From positions 248,001 to 312,000 of the forward strand of contig CAMKPZ010000001.1 of assembly GCA_946414805.1 (NCBI GenBank): a stretch of 64,000 bases of DNA. Reading direction: 5' to 3'. The stretch comes from an uncultured Bacteroidales bacterium. Lineage in GTDB: Bacteria > Bacteroidota > Bacteroidia > Bacteroidales > Paludibacteraceae. Positions within the stretch are counted from its first letter, which is position 1, and the number at the start of each line of letters is the position of its first letter. Both the position numbers and the translations under genes were made by a program. Under the pieces are notes generated by a model. The model was not told the origin of the DNA, did not search any database, and was given only the letters and a program-made list of their open reading frames with translations. Shown piece by piece: positions 25,315 through 33,946 of the stretch.

Positions 25315-25946
25315 ACGCCTTGCGACATATTTGTCAGCGCTTGTACCCGTACGGTGTGTTCCGTACGGGTAAAGCGGTTTATTTGACCTTTGATGACGGA
25401 CCTATCCCGGAGGTTACGCCTGCGGTGTTGGAGATCCTTGACCGCTATCAGGTGAAGGCTACCTTCTTCATGGTAGGTGAGAACATAGACAAACATCCGG
25501 ATATCTTTGATCAGGTGCTGAAAGCCGGTCACACGATCGGCAATCACACCTATAACCATATGAAGGGAATCCGTCATTCCTGCTCGGCATATCTGGCGAA
25601 TGTGACGAAATGCCAGAACACGATCGATCACCGTCTGTCCGTCAATCGTTCCTTGACCACTCGGCGCAGCTGTCTGATGCGCCCTCCGTACGGCAAGGCG
25701 TGGTTCTGGCAGCGGCGTACATTGGTCCGTCGCGGCTATCGGCTCATCTATTGGGATGTACTCACGCGCGACTATGACGCCGCCCAAACGCCCGAAGCCA
25801 TGCTTGCGCTGATCAAAAGCCGCACATCTGCCGGGTCAATCATTAATTTTCACGATTCCCTCAAATCCAACGGGCGTATGCTTGCTGTCCTGCCGCAGGC
25901 TATCGAATGGCTGCTTGAGCAGGGGTATGAACTCCGATCACTCTAA
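25308..25946 (+). CDS. NodB-type polysaccharide deacetylase
   Basis: 212 aa with all five NodB motifs: LTFDDGP (about 25-31), HTIGNHTYNH (metal His pair), MRPPYGK, YWDVLTRDYD and IINFHDS. It would remove acetyl groups from peptidoglycan or another N-acetylated glycan. There is no signal peptide, only an amphipathic N-terminus. Before RPPYG lies a stretch HRLSVNRSLTTRRSC that is longer than usual and whose DNA (CCGTCTGTCCGTCAATCG) loosely resembles the 16-mer repeat family. Confidence 0.88.
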   Translation: MVNALRHICQRLYPYGVFRTGKAVYLTFDDGPIPEVTPAVLEILDRYQVKATFFMVGENIDKHPDIFDQVLKAGHTIGNHTYNHMKGIRHSCSAYLANVTKCQNTIDHRLSVNRSLTTRRSCLMRPPYGKAWFWQRRTLVRRGYRLIYWDVLTRDYDAAQTPEAMLALIKSRTSAGSIINFHDSLKSNGRMLAVLPQAIEWLLEQGYELRSL

Positions 25947-25966
25947 CCCCCTTTGATATATACTCC

Positions 25967-27715
25967 ATGAGAAGATATCTGTTCATCGTTATGACGGCTC
26001 TGGCACTCATTGGCTGTGCGAACAGAGGCATTGGCCCGCAAGGCGGACCGAAAGACTCTATTCCCCCTGTGCCGCTTCATTCGGAGCCGGAGATAGGCGC
26101 GCTGGAGTTCAAAGGCAAGCGCATAGAGGTCTCTTTCAATGAATATATCCAGCTCGATAATCTGCCTGCGAACCTGTTAATGTCTCCTCCCCAGCAGAAT
26201 CCGCCTGAGGTAAAGGCACGGGGTAAGAAACTGCTGATTCATTTCCAGGACTCGTTGCGGGATAACACCACCTATACCATTGATTTCGGATCTGCTGTGT
26301 GCGATTTCCGAGAGAAGGTACCGCTTCACGGCTTCTCGTTTTATTTCTCCACAGGTCCGGAGATCGATACGCTGGAGACCACCGGTTATGTCTATGACGC
26401 CCAGACGCTTAATCCTATGCAGGGGATCACGGTCGGTATTCATGATGATCTGTCTGATTCGGTGCTCTCCAAAGTTCCTTTCCTGCGTATCGCCAAGACG
26501 GACTCTGCGGGCTTCTTCCGGATAGGGAATGTGCATCCGGGTGTGTACCGCCTGTATGCGGTCGATGATATCAGCCGTGATTACCGTCTCACGATCGGCG
26601 AGGCGATGGCTTTTGCCGACGAACCGGTCTCGGTGCAACACAGGGACACTACCGACACGCTTGCAGAGACATCTGCACAACTTGCTACGCTCTTTCTCTT
26701 CAAGGAGGAGCAGCAGCGCCTTTATCTCCAGCGTACGCTGCGTGAGGAGCAGCATCTGGTCCGTCTGCTCTTCTCCTCTTCGCCGGATTCTCTGCCGCTT
26801 CTGAGGCCGCTTGCGGATAGTCTGAACTACCATATTCAGTATTCGTCCAAGGGCGATACCGTCACGGTGTGGCTGTTGGATAGCAGTTCGATCGCCATGG
26901 ATTCGTTATTCATCGAGGCGCGCTACCGGCGTACCGATTCTCTGAACAGGCTGGAGTGGTGTACCGATACGCTGCGTGCTGTCTGGCGTGCACCGAGGAT
27001 GAACGCGAAGGCGAAAGAGACGCAGGATCGCAAGAACCGGAACCGCCGCCTGTCGCTCAAATCCAATGCACGGAAGGGATTTGAACTCTTCGATACGCTG
27101 CGTCTGGAGTGTACTACGCCTCTGGCGGCTGTCGATACGGCGGCAATCCATATCGTGGAGCGCAAAGATTCGGTTTCGCGGTTCGTACCGTTCGAACTTG
27201 CGCCGACGGACTCGCTGCCGTTGATACTGACTTTTGTTGCGCCTCTCGAGGCAGGAAAGAGTTATGAACTGCGGCTGGACAGCGCGGCGCTGACGGATAT
27301 ATACGGGGTCACCCATATTGCCGCTAACTATGCCCTGCAGGTCAAGAATATCTCGGATTACTCTACGTTGCGCGTGAAGATCTCGCCGTTCAATCCGCAG
27401 GCACGAATCCAGTTGCTCAACACAAAGGACAAGGTAGTCCGTGAACTGCCGGCTGTGGAGGAAGGGGCATTCTTCGAGTACCTCAAGCCCGATACGTATT
27501 ACATGCGTCTTTTCATCGATGCCGACGGAGACGGACGATGGACTACGGGCGAGTGGAGTACGCACCGCCAGCCGGAAGAGGTATATTATTTCCCGCAGAA
27601 GGTTCAGACGAAATCCAATTGGGATTTTGAGGAAGAGTGGGATTATACCGCTACTCCGCGGATGAAGGCGAAGCCGCAGGAACTGATTAAAGCCTCTTCT
27701 ACGAAAAAGAAATGA
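25967..27715 (+). CDS. Lipoprotein with N-terminal Ig-like (Big_5) domain
   Basis: 582 aa. A lipoprotein signal ends at LALIGC (Cys17). GIGPQGGPKDSIPP just after it is a signature of a Bacteroidota family annotated as Ig-like domain lipoproteins. Residues about 35-130 form a Big_5-type fold (FKGKRIEVSFNEYIQLDN; LRDNTTYTIDFGSAV), followed by a carboxypeptidase-regulatory-like domain (GYVYDAQTLNPMQGITVGIHD) and long beta-rich parts. Function is unknown; localisation is outer membrane or periplasm. It overlaps pnuC by 4 nt. Confidence 0.82.
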   Translation: MRRYLFIVMTALALIGCANRGIGPQGGPKDSIPPVPLHSEPEIGALEFKGKRIEVSFNEYIQLDNLPANLLMSPPQQNPPEVKARGKKLLIHFQDSLRDNTTYTIDFGSAVCDFREKVPLHGFSFYFSTGPEIDTLETTGYVYDAQTLNPMQGITVGIHDDLSDSVLSKVPFLRIAKTDSAGFFRIGNVHPGVYRLYAVDDISRDYRLTIGEAMAFADEPVSVQHRDTTDTLAETSAQLATLFLFKEEQQRLYLQRTLREEQHLVRLLFSSSPDSLPLLRPLADSLNYHIQYSSKGDTVTVWLLDSSSIAMDSLFIEARYRRTDSLNRLEWCTDTLRAVWRAPRMNAKAKETQDRKNRNRRLSLKSNARKGFELFDTLRLECTTPLAAVDTAAIHIVERKDSVSRFVPFELAPTDSLPLILTFVAPLEAGKSYELRLDSAALTDIYGVTHIAANYALQVKNISDYSTLRVKISPFNPQARIQLLNTKDKVVRELPAVEEGAFFEYLKPDTYYMRLFIDADGDGRWTTGEWSTHRQPEEVYYFPQKVQTKSNWDFEEEWDYTATPRMKAKPQELIKASSTKKK

Positions 27716-28359
27716 TCAACAGACAGCGCATATTCGATTGGACCTTTATCTCGGTCGGTCTTCTGGTACAGGCGGTTACATTCTGGATCGAAGATCAGTC
27801 TTGGCTGTCTCTCCTGAGCGGGTGCTTGGGGATTTGCTCCGTGTGCATGGCATCGCAGGGAAGGATCCTCACATATCTCTTTGGCTTCGGCCAGGTTATC
27901 ACGTATATGTGCATCGTCATCTCCCAGCATTTCTATGCCCAGATTGCGCTCAATGCCTTCTATTTTGTAACGATGATCTACGGGGTGTATGTATGGCGTT
28001 CGCGCACGCAGAGCGATGCGAAGACAATCTCGCCGCGATCTATCCGTCCCGTCGCATGGATTCCACTGCTTGTCGGTATGGCTGCAGCCTCCGTGCTTAC
28101 GGGGTGGGGATTAAGCGTCTGGACGGAGCATTCCCAGCCATATCTGGACGCCTTCACAACCATACCTGCGTTGGTGGCGCAGGTACTGATGATTCTTGCT
28201 TACCGCGATCATTGGTTTATATGGCTGGCGGTGGATGTATTGAATGTAGTGCTGTGGGTGCGTGCCGGCGATTACTGTATGGCGGCGCAATATTCTTTCT
28301 GGTGCGCTAACTGTCTCTATGGTCTCCGCCGCTGGAGCACCCTCTCCAGTCACCAATGA
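27712..28359 (+). CDS. pnuC: PnuC-type nicotinamide riboside or vitamin transporter
   Basis: 215 aa with seven predicted membrane helices and PnuC family motifs (LTYLFGFGQVITY, NAFYFVTMIYGVYVW, WFIWLAVDVLNVVLWV). PnuC facilitates uptake of nicotinamide riboside; related Bacteroidota proteins take thiamine, and no riboswitch is seen here to decide. The last codons (TLSSHQ) and the TGA stop lie in a heptamer array, so the native C-terminus may have been replaced. Confidence 0.88.
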   Translation: MINRQRIFDWTFISVGLLVQAVTFWIEDQSWLSLLSGCLGICSVCMASQGRILTYLFGFGQVITYMCIVISQHFYAQIALNAFYFVTMIYGVYVWRSRTQSDAKTISPRSIRPVAWIPLLVGMAAASVLTGWGLSVWTEHSQPYLDAFTTIPALVAQVLMILAYRDHWFIWLAVDVLNVVLWVRAGDYCMAAQYSFWCANCLYGLRRWSTLSSHQ

Positions 28360-28401
28360 CCAATCATCAATCACCAATTACCAATTTCCAATCCTCAATC
28401 A
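28346..28401. repeat. Heptamer array, eight units, spanning two convergent stops
   Basis: Eight uninterrupted 7-nt units of consensus CCAATCA fill 28346-28401. The pnuC TGA (28357-28359) and the TGA of the convergent DUF4837 gene (28401-28399 on minus) are both made of array bases. Confidence 0.93.
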
Positions 28402-29430
28402 CCTCTTGTCCGGAGTCTTGAGCGTGTAGAGGATGGCTTCTATCTGGCGCAGCGCATTGCGTTTCTTCTGACCCGCTGCATACAGGAATGCTTCGGCGGT
28501 TACTACGCGTCCGTTCACGGGATCCAGACGGGTCAGGCTCACGAACGGACCGCCCATCGCTTCACCGTTGTATATCTTCCATAGTCCGCGGGTCTCCATG
28601 GCATAGAAGCCTCCGAGCGAATCGCGGAGAGCCGGTACGGAGCGTGTCACCGGAGGGAAATGCTTGTATTCGGTTCCCATATAACTGCCTTCCACCTGAG
28701 CACTTACCATCTGCCCCATTACTCCGTTGCGCATGGCTATGATGGAGCCGTTGCTGAATTGCTCCTGAGCGGTGTAGGGATAACTATAGACGATGATATC
28801 TTTGCGCATCGGTCCTTTGTTGTTGCAGCACCAGAGAACATGTACCATTTGGTCATTTACCATTTGGTCATTTATTTTGATCGTGGTGTCCTGCAGCAGC
28901 ATGAAATCTTCGGGGATGAGCATGTCGCACCCTTGTTTCTGCAGTTTCGCACGCGCGGTCTTGTTTGTGTTTGCGCGATAGAAACGGTTCTGGCGGTATA
29001 GTTCCTCGCGTACGAACCATTCCCGTACCGCTCCGCCCTGTTCGCGCCAATAGGCGGTAAAATGCTCTTCGTCCGGCGCCTGAATACGGATATAGGCTTG
29101 CGGTTTCGCCCATTTGTCATGCGATTTGAGCACCTTCACCTGGGTGTATTTCTGCGGGTTGATATCGATATACAGGATATTACGCGTCGATTTCAGCAGG
29201 TCGTCGAACAGGCTTGGCGCTACGTGCGAGACCGTGAAATAAGGTTCCATCTGCGGCAGGCCGTACATATCTGCGCCCATCGTGTCGCACACTGCGGATT
29301 GAACACTCTTTTCGCTGACGACCAGACATTCATAGATGCTGCCTGTGGCGGAGGTCAGAAAACGCTCGTTGGAACCGCCGCAACTGATCATCGTGCAGGC
29401 GATAATAATAAAGAACAGACTTCTTCTCAT
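28399..29430 (-). CDS. DUF4837 family lipoprotein
   Basis: 343 aa with lipoprotein signal ending CTMISCGG. The body matches the DUF4837 family, conserved in Bacteroidota and of unknown role (TGSIYECLVV, LPQMEPYFTVSHV, RNILYIDINPQKYT, near-C-terminal FVSLTRLDPVNGRVVTAEAF). An exact 15-nt tandem duplication at 28844-28873 encodes NDQMV twice before the conserved VLWCC segment. The stop is inside the heptamer array shared with pnuC. Confidence 0.85.
   Translation of the reverse strand: MRRSLFFIIIACTMISCGGSNERFLTSATGSIYECLVVSEKSVQSAVCDTMGADMYGLPQMEPYFTVSHVAPSLFDDLLKSTRNILYIDINPQKYTQVKVLKSHDKWAKPQAYIRIQAPDEEHFTAYWREQGGAVREWFVREELYRQNRFYRANTNKTARAKLQKQGCDMLIPEDFMLLQDTTIKINDQMVNDQMVHVLWCCNNKGPMRKDIIVYSYPYTAQEQFSNGSIIAMRNGVMGQMVSAQVEGSYMGTEYKHFPPVTRSVPALRDSLGGFYAMETRGLWKIYNGEAMGGPFVSLTRLDPVNGRVVTAEAFLYAAGQKKRNALRQIEAILYTLKTPDKR
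28844..28873 (-). repeat. 15-nt tandem duplication in the DUF4837 gene
   Basis: ACCATTTGGTCATTT occurs twice back to back. It can be read as alternating 7- and 8-nt units and keeps the frame (NDQMV twice). Confidence 0.85.
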
Positions 29431-29453
29431 AAATGCAAATGTTTAATTTCGTG

Positions 29454-29485
29454 CAAAATTACAAAAAAAGATTGAATTTTGCAAA
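29454..29485 (-). promoter_or_regulatory. Promoter of the DUF4837 gene
   Basis: TTTTGC on the minus strand with TAATTTTG (29461-29454) after 20 nt, 24 nt before the ATG. Confidence 0.65.
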
Positions 29486-29499
29486 AAAGTATGTAAAAA

Positions 29500-29531
29500 T
29501 TTGTGTATTTCAAAAAAATATTGTACTTTTG
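29500..29531 (+). promoter_or_regulatory. Promoter of the AraC-family gene
   Basis: TTTG at 29500-29503 and TACTTTTG at 29524-29531, 20 nt apart, 22 nt before the ATG at 29553. Confidence 0.65.
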
Positions 29532-29552
29532 CCGCCAAATCACACGAATAGT

Positions 29553-30413
29553 ATGACTTTATCTACTGAATTTGTATTCCTCACAACCGATGTGGAGGGA
29601 TTCCGCGTTTGCCGCGAGACCCGTTCGCTTACGGGTATGACAGTTATCTTGTGCAAAGCCGGTCACATAGATGTGTATTATCATGGTGAAATGCTGCGCA
29701 TTGGTCCGAACGATCTGTTTGTGCGTATTCCTTCGCGGGATATTCATCTGGGTCCCTACGAGTATTCGGATGACTATGAGTTCCGCCAGATCACGATGGA
29801 TGCCCAGATCTTCGAGCAGATCATGTTTGATCATCTGCGCATAGAGCCGAACTGGTATGCAAAGCAGGAGTATATAAAGTATCATCCGATTTTCCATCTC
29901 AACGAGCCGAGCATTGATTTCTTCGAGACCTATTTCCATCTCATAGAGTTGCAGCTCAAGGATCGTCCTTCCGAGTACCGCAACCAGATCATGCGTACCG
30001 TTGCCAAGGCGGCTACGATGGAGATGCTCAATTATATTGACAAACTGGCTGTGATCACTCCTTCGGAGCTGTCCCGTATGTCCGTCAATCAGAGCGACTA
30101 TACTTTCCGCGAGTTCATGCATCTGCTCCAGAAGTACCCCCATCAGCGCGAGGTGCAGTGGTACGCCAAGGAGTTGTCGATCACGCCTAAGTATCTCTCG
30201 GAGATCAGCAAGGAACGCAGCGGCAAGTCGGCAAGCGAATGGATAGCCGAGGTCACGGTGGCGGAGATCCGCCATATGCTCCGTGACACAACGCTTCCTA
30301 TCCGTGAGATAGCGCAGCAGATGGAGTTCCCGAACGCGAGTTTCTTCTGCCAGTATACCAAGAAGCATACCGGCATGACTCCTAACCGCTTTAGAAAATC
30401 ACCACGCGTATAG
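29553..30413 (+). CDS. AraC-family transcriptional regulator
   Basis: 286 aa from ATG 29553; the frame extends upstream only through the promoter. The N-terminal half is a cupin-like sensing domain ([35 protein letters not shown]). The C-terminal 100 residues hold two AraC helix-turn-helix motifs ([39 protein letters not shown]) and end with the family signature [13 protein letters not shown]. Ligand and targets are unknown. Its 3' end overlaps convergent glyA by 15 nt. Confidence 0.9.
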   Translation: MTLSTEFVFLTTDVEGFRVCRETRSLTGMTVILCKAGHIDVYYHGEMLRIGPNDLFVRIPSRDIHLGPYEYSDDYEFRQITMDAQIFEQIMFDHLRIEPNWYAKQEYIKYHPIFHLNEPSIDFFETYFHLIELQLKDRPSEYRNQIMRTVAKAATMEMLNYIDKLAVITPSELSRMSVNQSDYTFREFMHLLQKYPHQREVQWYAKELSITPKYLSEISKERSGKSASEWIAEVTVAEIRHMLRDTTLPIREIAQQMEFPNASFFCQYTKKHTGMTPNRFRKSPRV

Positions 30414-31703
30414 CGGGTATTGGTTCATCTCTCTATTCACCTCCTCGCGAACCGTCCTGATCACCTGTTGGTCGGGGCTGACGGCAGACGGCTGATTGCT
30501 GACGGCCGATAGCACTTTGTCGATCAGTTCGACGATCCATCCCATCTTGTCTTCTTTCAAGCCGCGTGTGGTGATAGCGGGCGTACCGAACCGCAGACCC
30601 GAGGTCTGGAACGCGGAGCGGCTGTCGAAAGGAACCATGTTCTTATTCGTGGTTATATCGGCGGCTACCAGTGCCTGCTCGGCGATCTTACCCGTGAGAT
30701 CCGGATATTTGGTCCGCAGGTCAATCAGCATGGAGTGGTTGTCCGTGCCGCCGGAGATCACTTTGTAGCCCTTTTCGATGAAAGCCTGTGCCATGACGGC
30801 GGCGTTGGTCTTCACTTGCCGCTGATAGGTCTTGAAATCTTCCGTCAGCGCTTCGCCGAAAGCAACCGCCTTGGCTGCGATCACGTGCTCCAACGGTCCG
30901 CCCTGTGTACCAGGGAAGACGGCGGAGTCGAGCAGGGCGGACATCTTCCTGATCTCGCCTTTCGGGGTGGTCTTGCCCCACGGGTTATCAAAATCCTTAC
31001 CCATCAGGATGATTCCTCCGCGCGGCCCGCGCAGGGTCTTATGCGTCGTGCTCGTCACAATATGCGCATATTTGAGCGGGTTGTCCAGCAGTCCGGCTGC
31101 GATCAGACCTGCCGGATGCGCCATATCCACCATGAAGATCGCGCCGATCTCGTCCGCCACACGGCGGATGCGGGCGTAATCCCATTCACGGCTGTACGCA
31201 CTTGCGCCGGCGATGATCAGTTTGGGCTTGTGGGTGCGTGCTTTCAGCTCCAGATCGTCGTAATCGACACGGCCTGTCTCTTCCTTGAGGTCATAACCGA
31301 CGGCGTTGAACATCAGTCCGCTGAAGTTCACAGCCGAACCGTGGCTGAGGTGTCCGCCGTGGCTCAGGTTCAGGCCCATGAAGGTGTCACCGGCTTTCAG
31401 GCATGCCATGAAAACCGCCATGTTCGCCTGCGCACCGCTGTGGGGCTGCACGTTCACATACTCGGCGTTGTAGAGTTTTTTCAGCCGTTCGCGTGCGATG
31501 TTCTCCGCGATATCCACTACCTCGCATCCGCCGTAATAGCGGTGGCCGGGGTAGCCCTCGGCGTATTTGTTGGTCAGCACGCTGCCCATCGCTTCCATTA
31601 CCTGGTCGCTCACGAAGTTCTCGCTGGCAATCAACTCGATTCCTTTCATCTGACGCTCACGCTCCCGGCGGATGACATCAAAGATCTCTGTGTCTCTATT
31701 CAT
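30399..31703 (-). CDS. glyA: Serine hydroxymethyltransferase
   Basis: PLP enzyme that converts serine and tetrahydrofolate to glycine and methylene-THF. Seen: [21 protein letters not shown] at the start, [18 protein letters not shown], the PLP-Lys region [14 protein letters not shown] (about 226-239), and a standard end [17 protein letters not shown]. Just before that end, a linker normally of variable sequence reads [17 protein letters not shown] and is encoded by a heptamer array at 30477-30518. Length 434 aa is slightly above the family norm. Promoter at 31725-31756. Confidence 0.96.
   Translation of the reverse strand: MNRDTEIFDVIRRERERQMKGIELIASENFVSDQVMEAMGSVLTNKYAEGYPGHRYYGGCEVVDIAENIARERLKKLYNAEYVNVQPHSGAQANMAVFMACLKAGDTFMGLNLSHGGHLSHGSAVNFSGLMFNAVGYDLKEETGRVDYDDLELKARTHKPKLIIAGASAYSREWDYARIRRVADEIGAIFMVDMAHPAGLIAAGLLDNPLKYAHIVTSTTHKTLRGPRGGIILMGKDFDNPWGKTTPKGEIRKMSALLDSAVFPGTQGGPLEHVIAAKAVAFGEALTEDFKTYQRQVKTNAAVMAQAFIEKGYKVISGGTDNHSMLIDLRTKYPDLTGKIAEQALVAADITTNKNMVPFDSRSAFQTSGLRFGTPAITTRGLKEDKMGWIVELIDKVLSAVSNQPSAVSPDQQVIRTVREEVNREMNQYPLYAW
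30477..30518 (-). repeat. Heptamer array in glyA, 42 nt
   Basis: Plus-strand units GCTGACG, GCAGACG, GCTGATT, GCTGACG, GCCGATA, GCACTTT: six units, 14 codons. The same family occurs in uvrA (57793-57820) and the flavodiiron gene (38636-38670). Confidence 0.85.
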
Positions 31704-31724
31704 AGTATTTTTTATTTGCGGCTA

Positions 31725-31756
31725 CAAAGGTACAACAAATTTTTGATATATGCAAA
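31725..31756 (-). promoter_or_regulatory. Promoter of glyA
   Basis: TTTGCATATATC on the minus strand and TACCTTTG (31732-31725) after 20 nt, 22 nt before the ATG. Confidence 0.7.
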
Positions 31757-31813
31757 TTTTGCAGACATTTTTCTCTCAGAGATCGTTCTTGCTTCCTTTT
31801 TGTACACCTGCCC

Positions 31814-31945
31814 AAAAAGTTTACGATTTTTAAGATTTGTTCTGACCACGGCTTAACCACGACTTGCCCTCGACTTAACCACGACATTAACCCGACTCGA
31901 TTTGGGGCTGTTTCGGGGCGAAAAAGTATACGATTATTAAGATTT
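31814..31945. repeat. Composite element: boundary repeat, 11-mer array, boundary repeat
   Basis: Boundary copies at 31814-31838 and 31921-31945 share AAAAAGT(T/A)TACGATT and TAAGATTT with two mismatches. Between them are five 11-nt units (31844-31898; for example AACCACGACTT, GCCCTCGACTT) and a 22-nt spacer. The element at 49820-49949 has the same order, unit count and nearly the same length. No gene lies in this gap between glyA and the RAYT gene. Confidence 0.8.
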
Positions 31946-31978
31946 AGTGAATTTGCACCTTTTTATTTGTGTTATAAA

Positions 31979-32024
31979 GATTGTCCCATTCGGCGGCATT
32001 CTTGCCGCCGGATCCGCCGGTGTT
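31979..32024 (-). repeat. REP-like palindrome at the 3' end of the RAYT gene
   Basis: GATTGTCCCATTCGG is followed by the perfect hairpin GGCGGCA-TTCT-TGCCGCC (31992-32009) and GGATCCGCCGG. It matches the copy inside the RAYT gene (32706-32752) at about 40 of 47 positions. Confidence 0.8.
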
Positions 32025-33159
32025 ACTCTGCCGTGGCTATCATCCCTGCTATAACATTCATCGCAACAAACCGATACCGTTGGCTTTCGTGCGGTATTTT
32101 ACCCACTTTCGCGGTTACCGCTTCAACAATATCCGCCCGTTCGAGCACCTCTTTGTCCGGCTGCACCAACAGCAGTTTTCCCGCCGCACAAGCCTCGAAA
32201 TATACTCCCTGCGGCTTGTAGTATTTATAGTGCGGACTATCGGGAGCAGGAAATCCTTCTGTCAACAGAATAATCAGCGGATAGCCGGCTTCTCTCAATG
32301 CGCGGCAAATCTGTTTCTCGCCTTCGGAAATAGCTCCGCCGATAAACACAGTTCCGCGAACTGCCTCTTTCATACACTCCTCACGTTTAGCATCTATCTC
32401 AGATTGATTCATCCGCCGTGAGCATTGGAGCACCGCGCGTTGTGGATAATCGGCGAGGAACATATTACCCAGCGAGGTACAAGGCACCCCGCCGAGTATC
32501 GTCTGTTGATGGATACGGAACAAATCCGGATTAGCGCGTTTGAGTGCCAAGCGGCGGGGATTGTCCTTCACATAGCGGATCATCGCATCCAACTGCCCGC
32601 GTCCACGGAGCAACCGCTCATGATAGCCAGCGGGATTATGCTCCCAGATAGAACCACTGCCCGCAAAAATGCGGGCAAAGCCAACAATCCGATTGTCCCA
32701 TTCGTGATTGTCCCTTTCGGTGGTATTATTGCCGCCGGATCCGCTGGTGCTCCTATCTGTGTAGTCTTTCTTGTAAATAGCGGTGCCTGTGCTTTTGAGG
32801 CTTCTGATGATCTCTCCGACGCTCTTTTCCATCGGCTTCACCACCTGTAGCACAAAATGCAAATGGTCCGGCATCACTTGCACCGCCAGTATTTTCAGGG
32901 CTGTTCCTTTGTCAGCATAGAAAGTGGGTAGATTGCGTATGAGTTGGTCTAACTGTTTGCCTAATGGGTTGAGTACTATCCGGGCCATTTCAGGCATTTC
33001 GTTGCTGTCCAACTCTCCCAAAAGCGGATACCGCTCCGCCGTAGCTATCGTAACCAAGTACACACCTTTCCCGCGATAATCCCACTGATTATCACGATGA
33101 TGACATTTGTTGTCTGTTGTTAACCGCCATCCTTGCTCTGTGTACTCTAATTCGGACAT
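32023..33159 (-). CDS. REP-associated tyrosine transposase (RAYT) with C-terminal Rossmann-like domain
   Basis: The N-terminal half is a Y1/HUH transposase: metal His pair in MPDHLHFVL (about 97-105), a probable catalytic Tyr in GYHERLLRGRGQLDAMIRYV followed by KDNPRR. Between KSTGTAIYKKD and SIWEHNPAGYHE lie about 35 extra residues (SGSGGNNTTERDNHEWDN region) encoded by REP-like hairpin DNA. The C-terminal half (about 245-378; GTVFIGGAISEGEKQICRAL, PLIILLTEGF) resembles a DprA/SLOG-type nucleotide-binding fold, an architecture I know from Bacteroidota RAYTs; the assignment is inference. RAYTs act on single-stranded REP hairpins. Confidence 0.82.
   Translation of the reverse strand: MSELEYTEQGWRLTTDNKCHHRDNQWDYRGKGVYLVTIATAERYPLLGELDSNEMPEMARIVLNPLGKQLDQLIRNLPTFYADKGTALKILAVQVMPDHLHFVLQVVKPMEKSVGEIIRSLKSTGTAIYKKDYTDRSTSGSGGNNTTERDNHEWDNRIVGFARIFAGSGSIWEHNPAGYHERLLRGRGQLDAMIRYVKDNPRRLALKRANPDLFRIHQQTILGGVPCTSLGNMFLADYPQRAVLQCSRRMNQSEIDAKREECMKEAVRGTVFIGGAISEGEKQICRALREAGYPLIILLTEGFPAPDSPHYKYYKPQGVYFEACAAGKLLLVQPDKEVLERADIVEAVTAKVGKIPHESQRYRFVAMNVIAGMIATAE
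32659..32676 (-). repeat. Hairpin inside the RAYT gene
   Basis: GCCCGCA-AAAA-TGCGGGC is a perfect 7-bp stem with a 4-nt loop, the same geometry as the REP-like hairpin at 31992-32009. It is translated as part of FARIFAGSG. Confidence 0.75.
32706..32752 (-). repeat. REP-like copy inside the RAYT gene
   Basis: It contains GATTGTCCCTTTCGG, a stem GGTGGTA/TGCCGCC (32719-32736) and GGATCCGCTGG. The two stem changes relative to 31979-32024 are C to T and keep G-T pairing on the plus strand. A 15-nt half copy (GATTGTCCCATTCGT) precedes it at 32691. Confidence 0.8.
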
Positions 33160-33229
33160 GCTATTATCTTTTGTGTTCCTTACTGCGATTATCCCTTCGG
33201 TGATCCCCTGCGCCTGCCAATGCCATATG

Positions 33230-33934
33230 TCATTTTAACTTATAGGATTTCAGTTCAAACTTAACCTTGTATTTGCGGTCCTCATTACCCAGCATAGGTT
33301 TGCTCTTATAATATGCGTAACTCTCTTGATGACCATAACCCTTCAAGGAAATACTTTTAACCATGTTCGGCTCGATAGTAACAGATTTTGTGAAATCTTG
33401 ATAGTCGAGCATGTTGCCGCTCATATCGTAATAAATCATGCGTCCGGAAATAGAAGTAACCGTCTGCGCAATATTATTCTTGAAAGCAACTGTAGCTTCT
33501 GACTTTACCCAGTCATGAGAGTACTTGGCAAGTGTAATGTCGTTTTGCGTAACCTGTACGGCAGTAGTTGTGGAAGCAGGTTTCGCGTTAGTTGCCTGCG
33601 TAGTTTGCAGTGCCGGTTTGTAGGTAGGTGACGATTGGCGCGGTGCGGTAGTGGCTTTTTCTGCATCGGCTTTCAATTGGTTCACCTCCCTACGGAGTTG
33701 ACGAACCTCACTTTGGAGAGCATTCCAGTCGGATTCAGATACAACGAAATCGCCTTGCACGGGGGCAATAACCAACTCCGGCTCCTCTTGCTCCGTCTCT
33801 TTGGGAGTGCTTTCCCATCGAATAAAACCTGTAGCCCATAAAATGGCTACGATAATAGCAACTACTGCAAGAAATAGCAGTACCTTAATAAAACCTCCTT
33901 GACTCTCTGTTCTTTCGTCATCCATAACATTCAT
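33230..33934 (-). CDS. Membrane-anchored protein of unknown function
   Basis: 234 aa: one transmembrane helix (about 16-34, IKVLLFLAVVAIIVAILWATG), a coiled coil (about 67-95, DWNALQSEVRQLRREVNQLK), a Ser/Thr/Pro/Ala-rich linker, and a C-terminal beta domain (about 130-234, SEATVAFKNNIAQTVTSISGRMIYYD) resembling FxLYD-type domains. The soluble part is probably outside the membrane. It starts 12 nt after the helicase-nuclease gene on the same strand, so the two are likely one operon. ATG 33925 is an alternative start. Confidence 0.65.
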   Translation of the reverse strand: MNVMDDERTESQGGFIKVLLFLAVVAIIVAILWATGFIRWESTPKETEQEEPELVIAPVQGDFVVSESDWNALQSEVRQLRREVNQLKADAEKATTAPRQSSPTYKPALQTTQATNAKPASTTTAVQVTQNDITLAKYSHDWVKSEATVAFKNNIAQTVTSISGRMIYYDMSGNMLDYQDFTKSVTIEPNMVKSISLKGYGHQESYAYYKSKPMLGNEDRKYKVKFELKSYKLK

Positions 33935-33946
33935 ATATTTATAGTA

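Noticed and set aside
27652..27712. Riboswitch upstream of pnuC
   Set aside because: The gene overlaps its upstream neighbour by 4 nt and no TPP- or NAD-type conserved core was found.
30735..31856. 373-codon plus-strand open frame
   Set aside because: It is antisense to glyA over nearly its whole length.
31696..31887. Short minus-strand open frame upstream of glyA
   Set aside because: It is made of the composite element and glyA promoter; no family resemblance.
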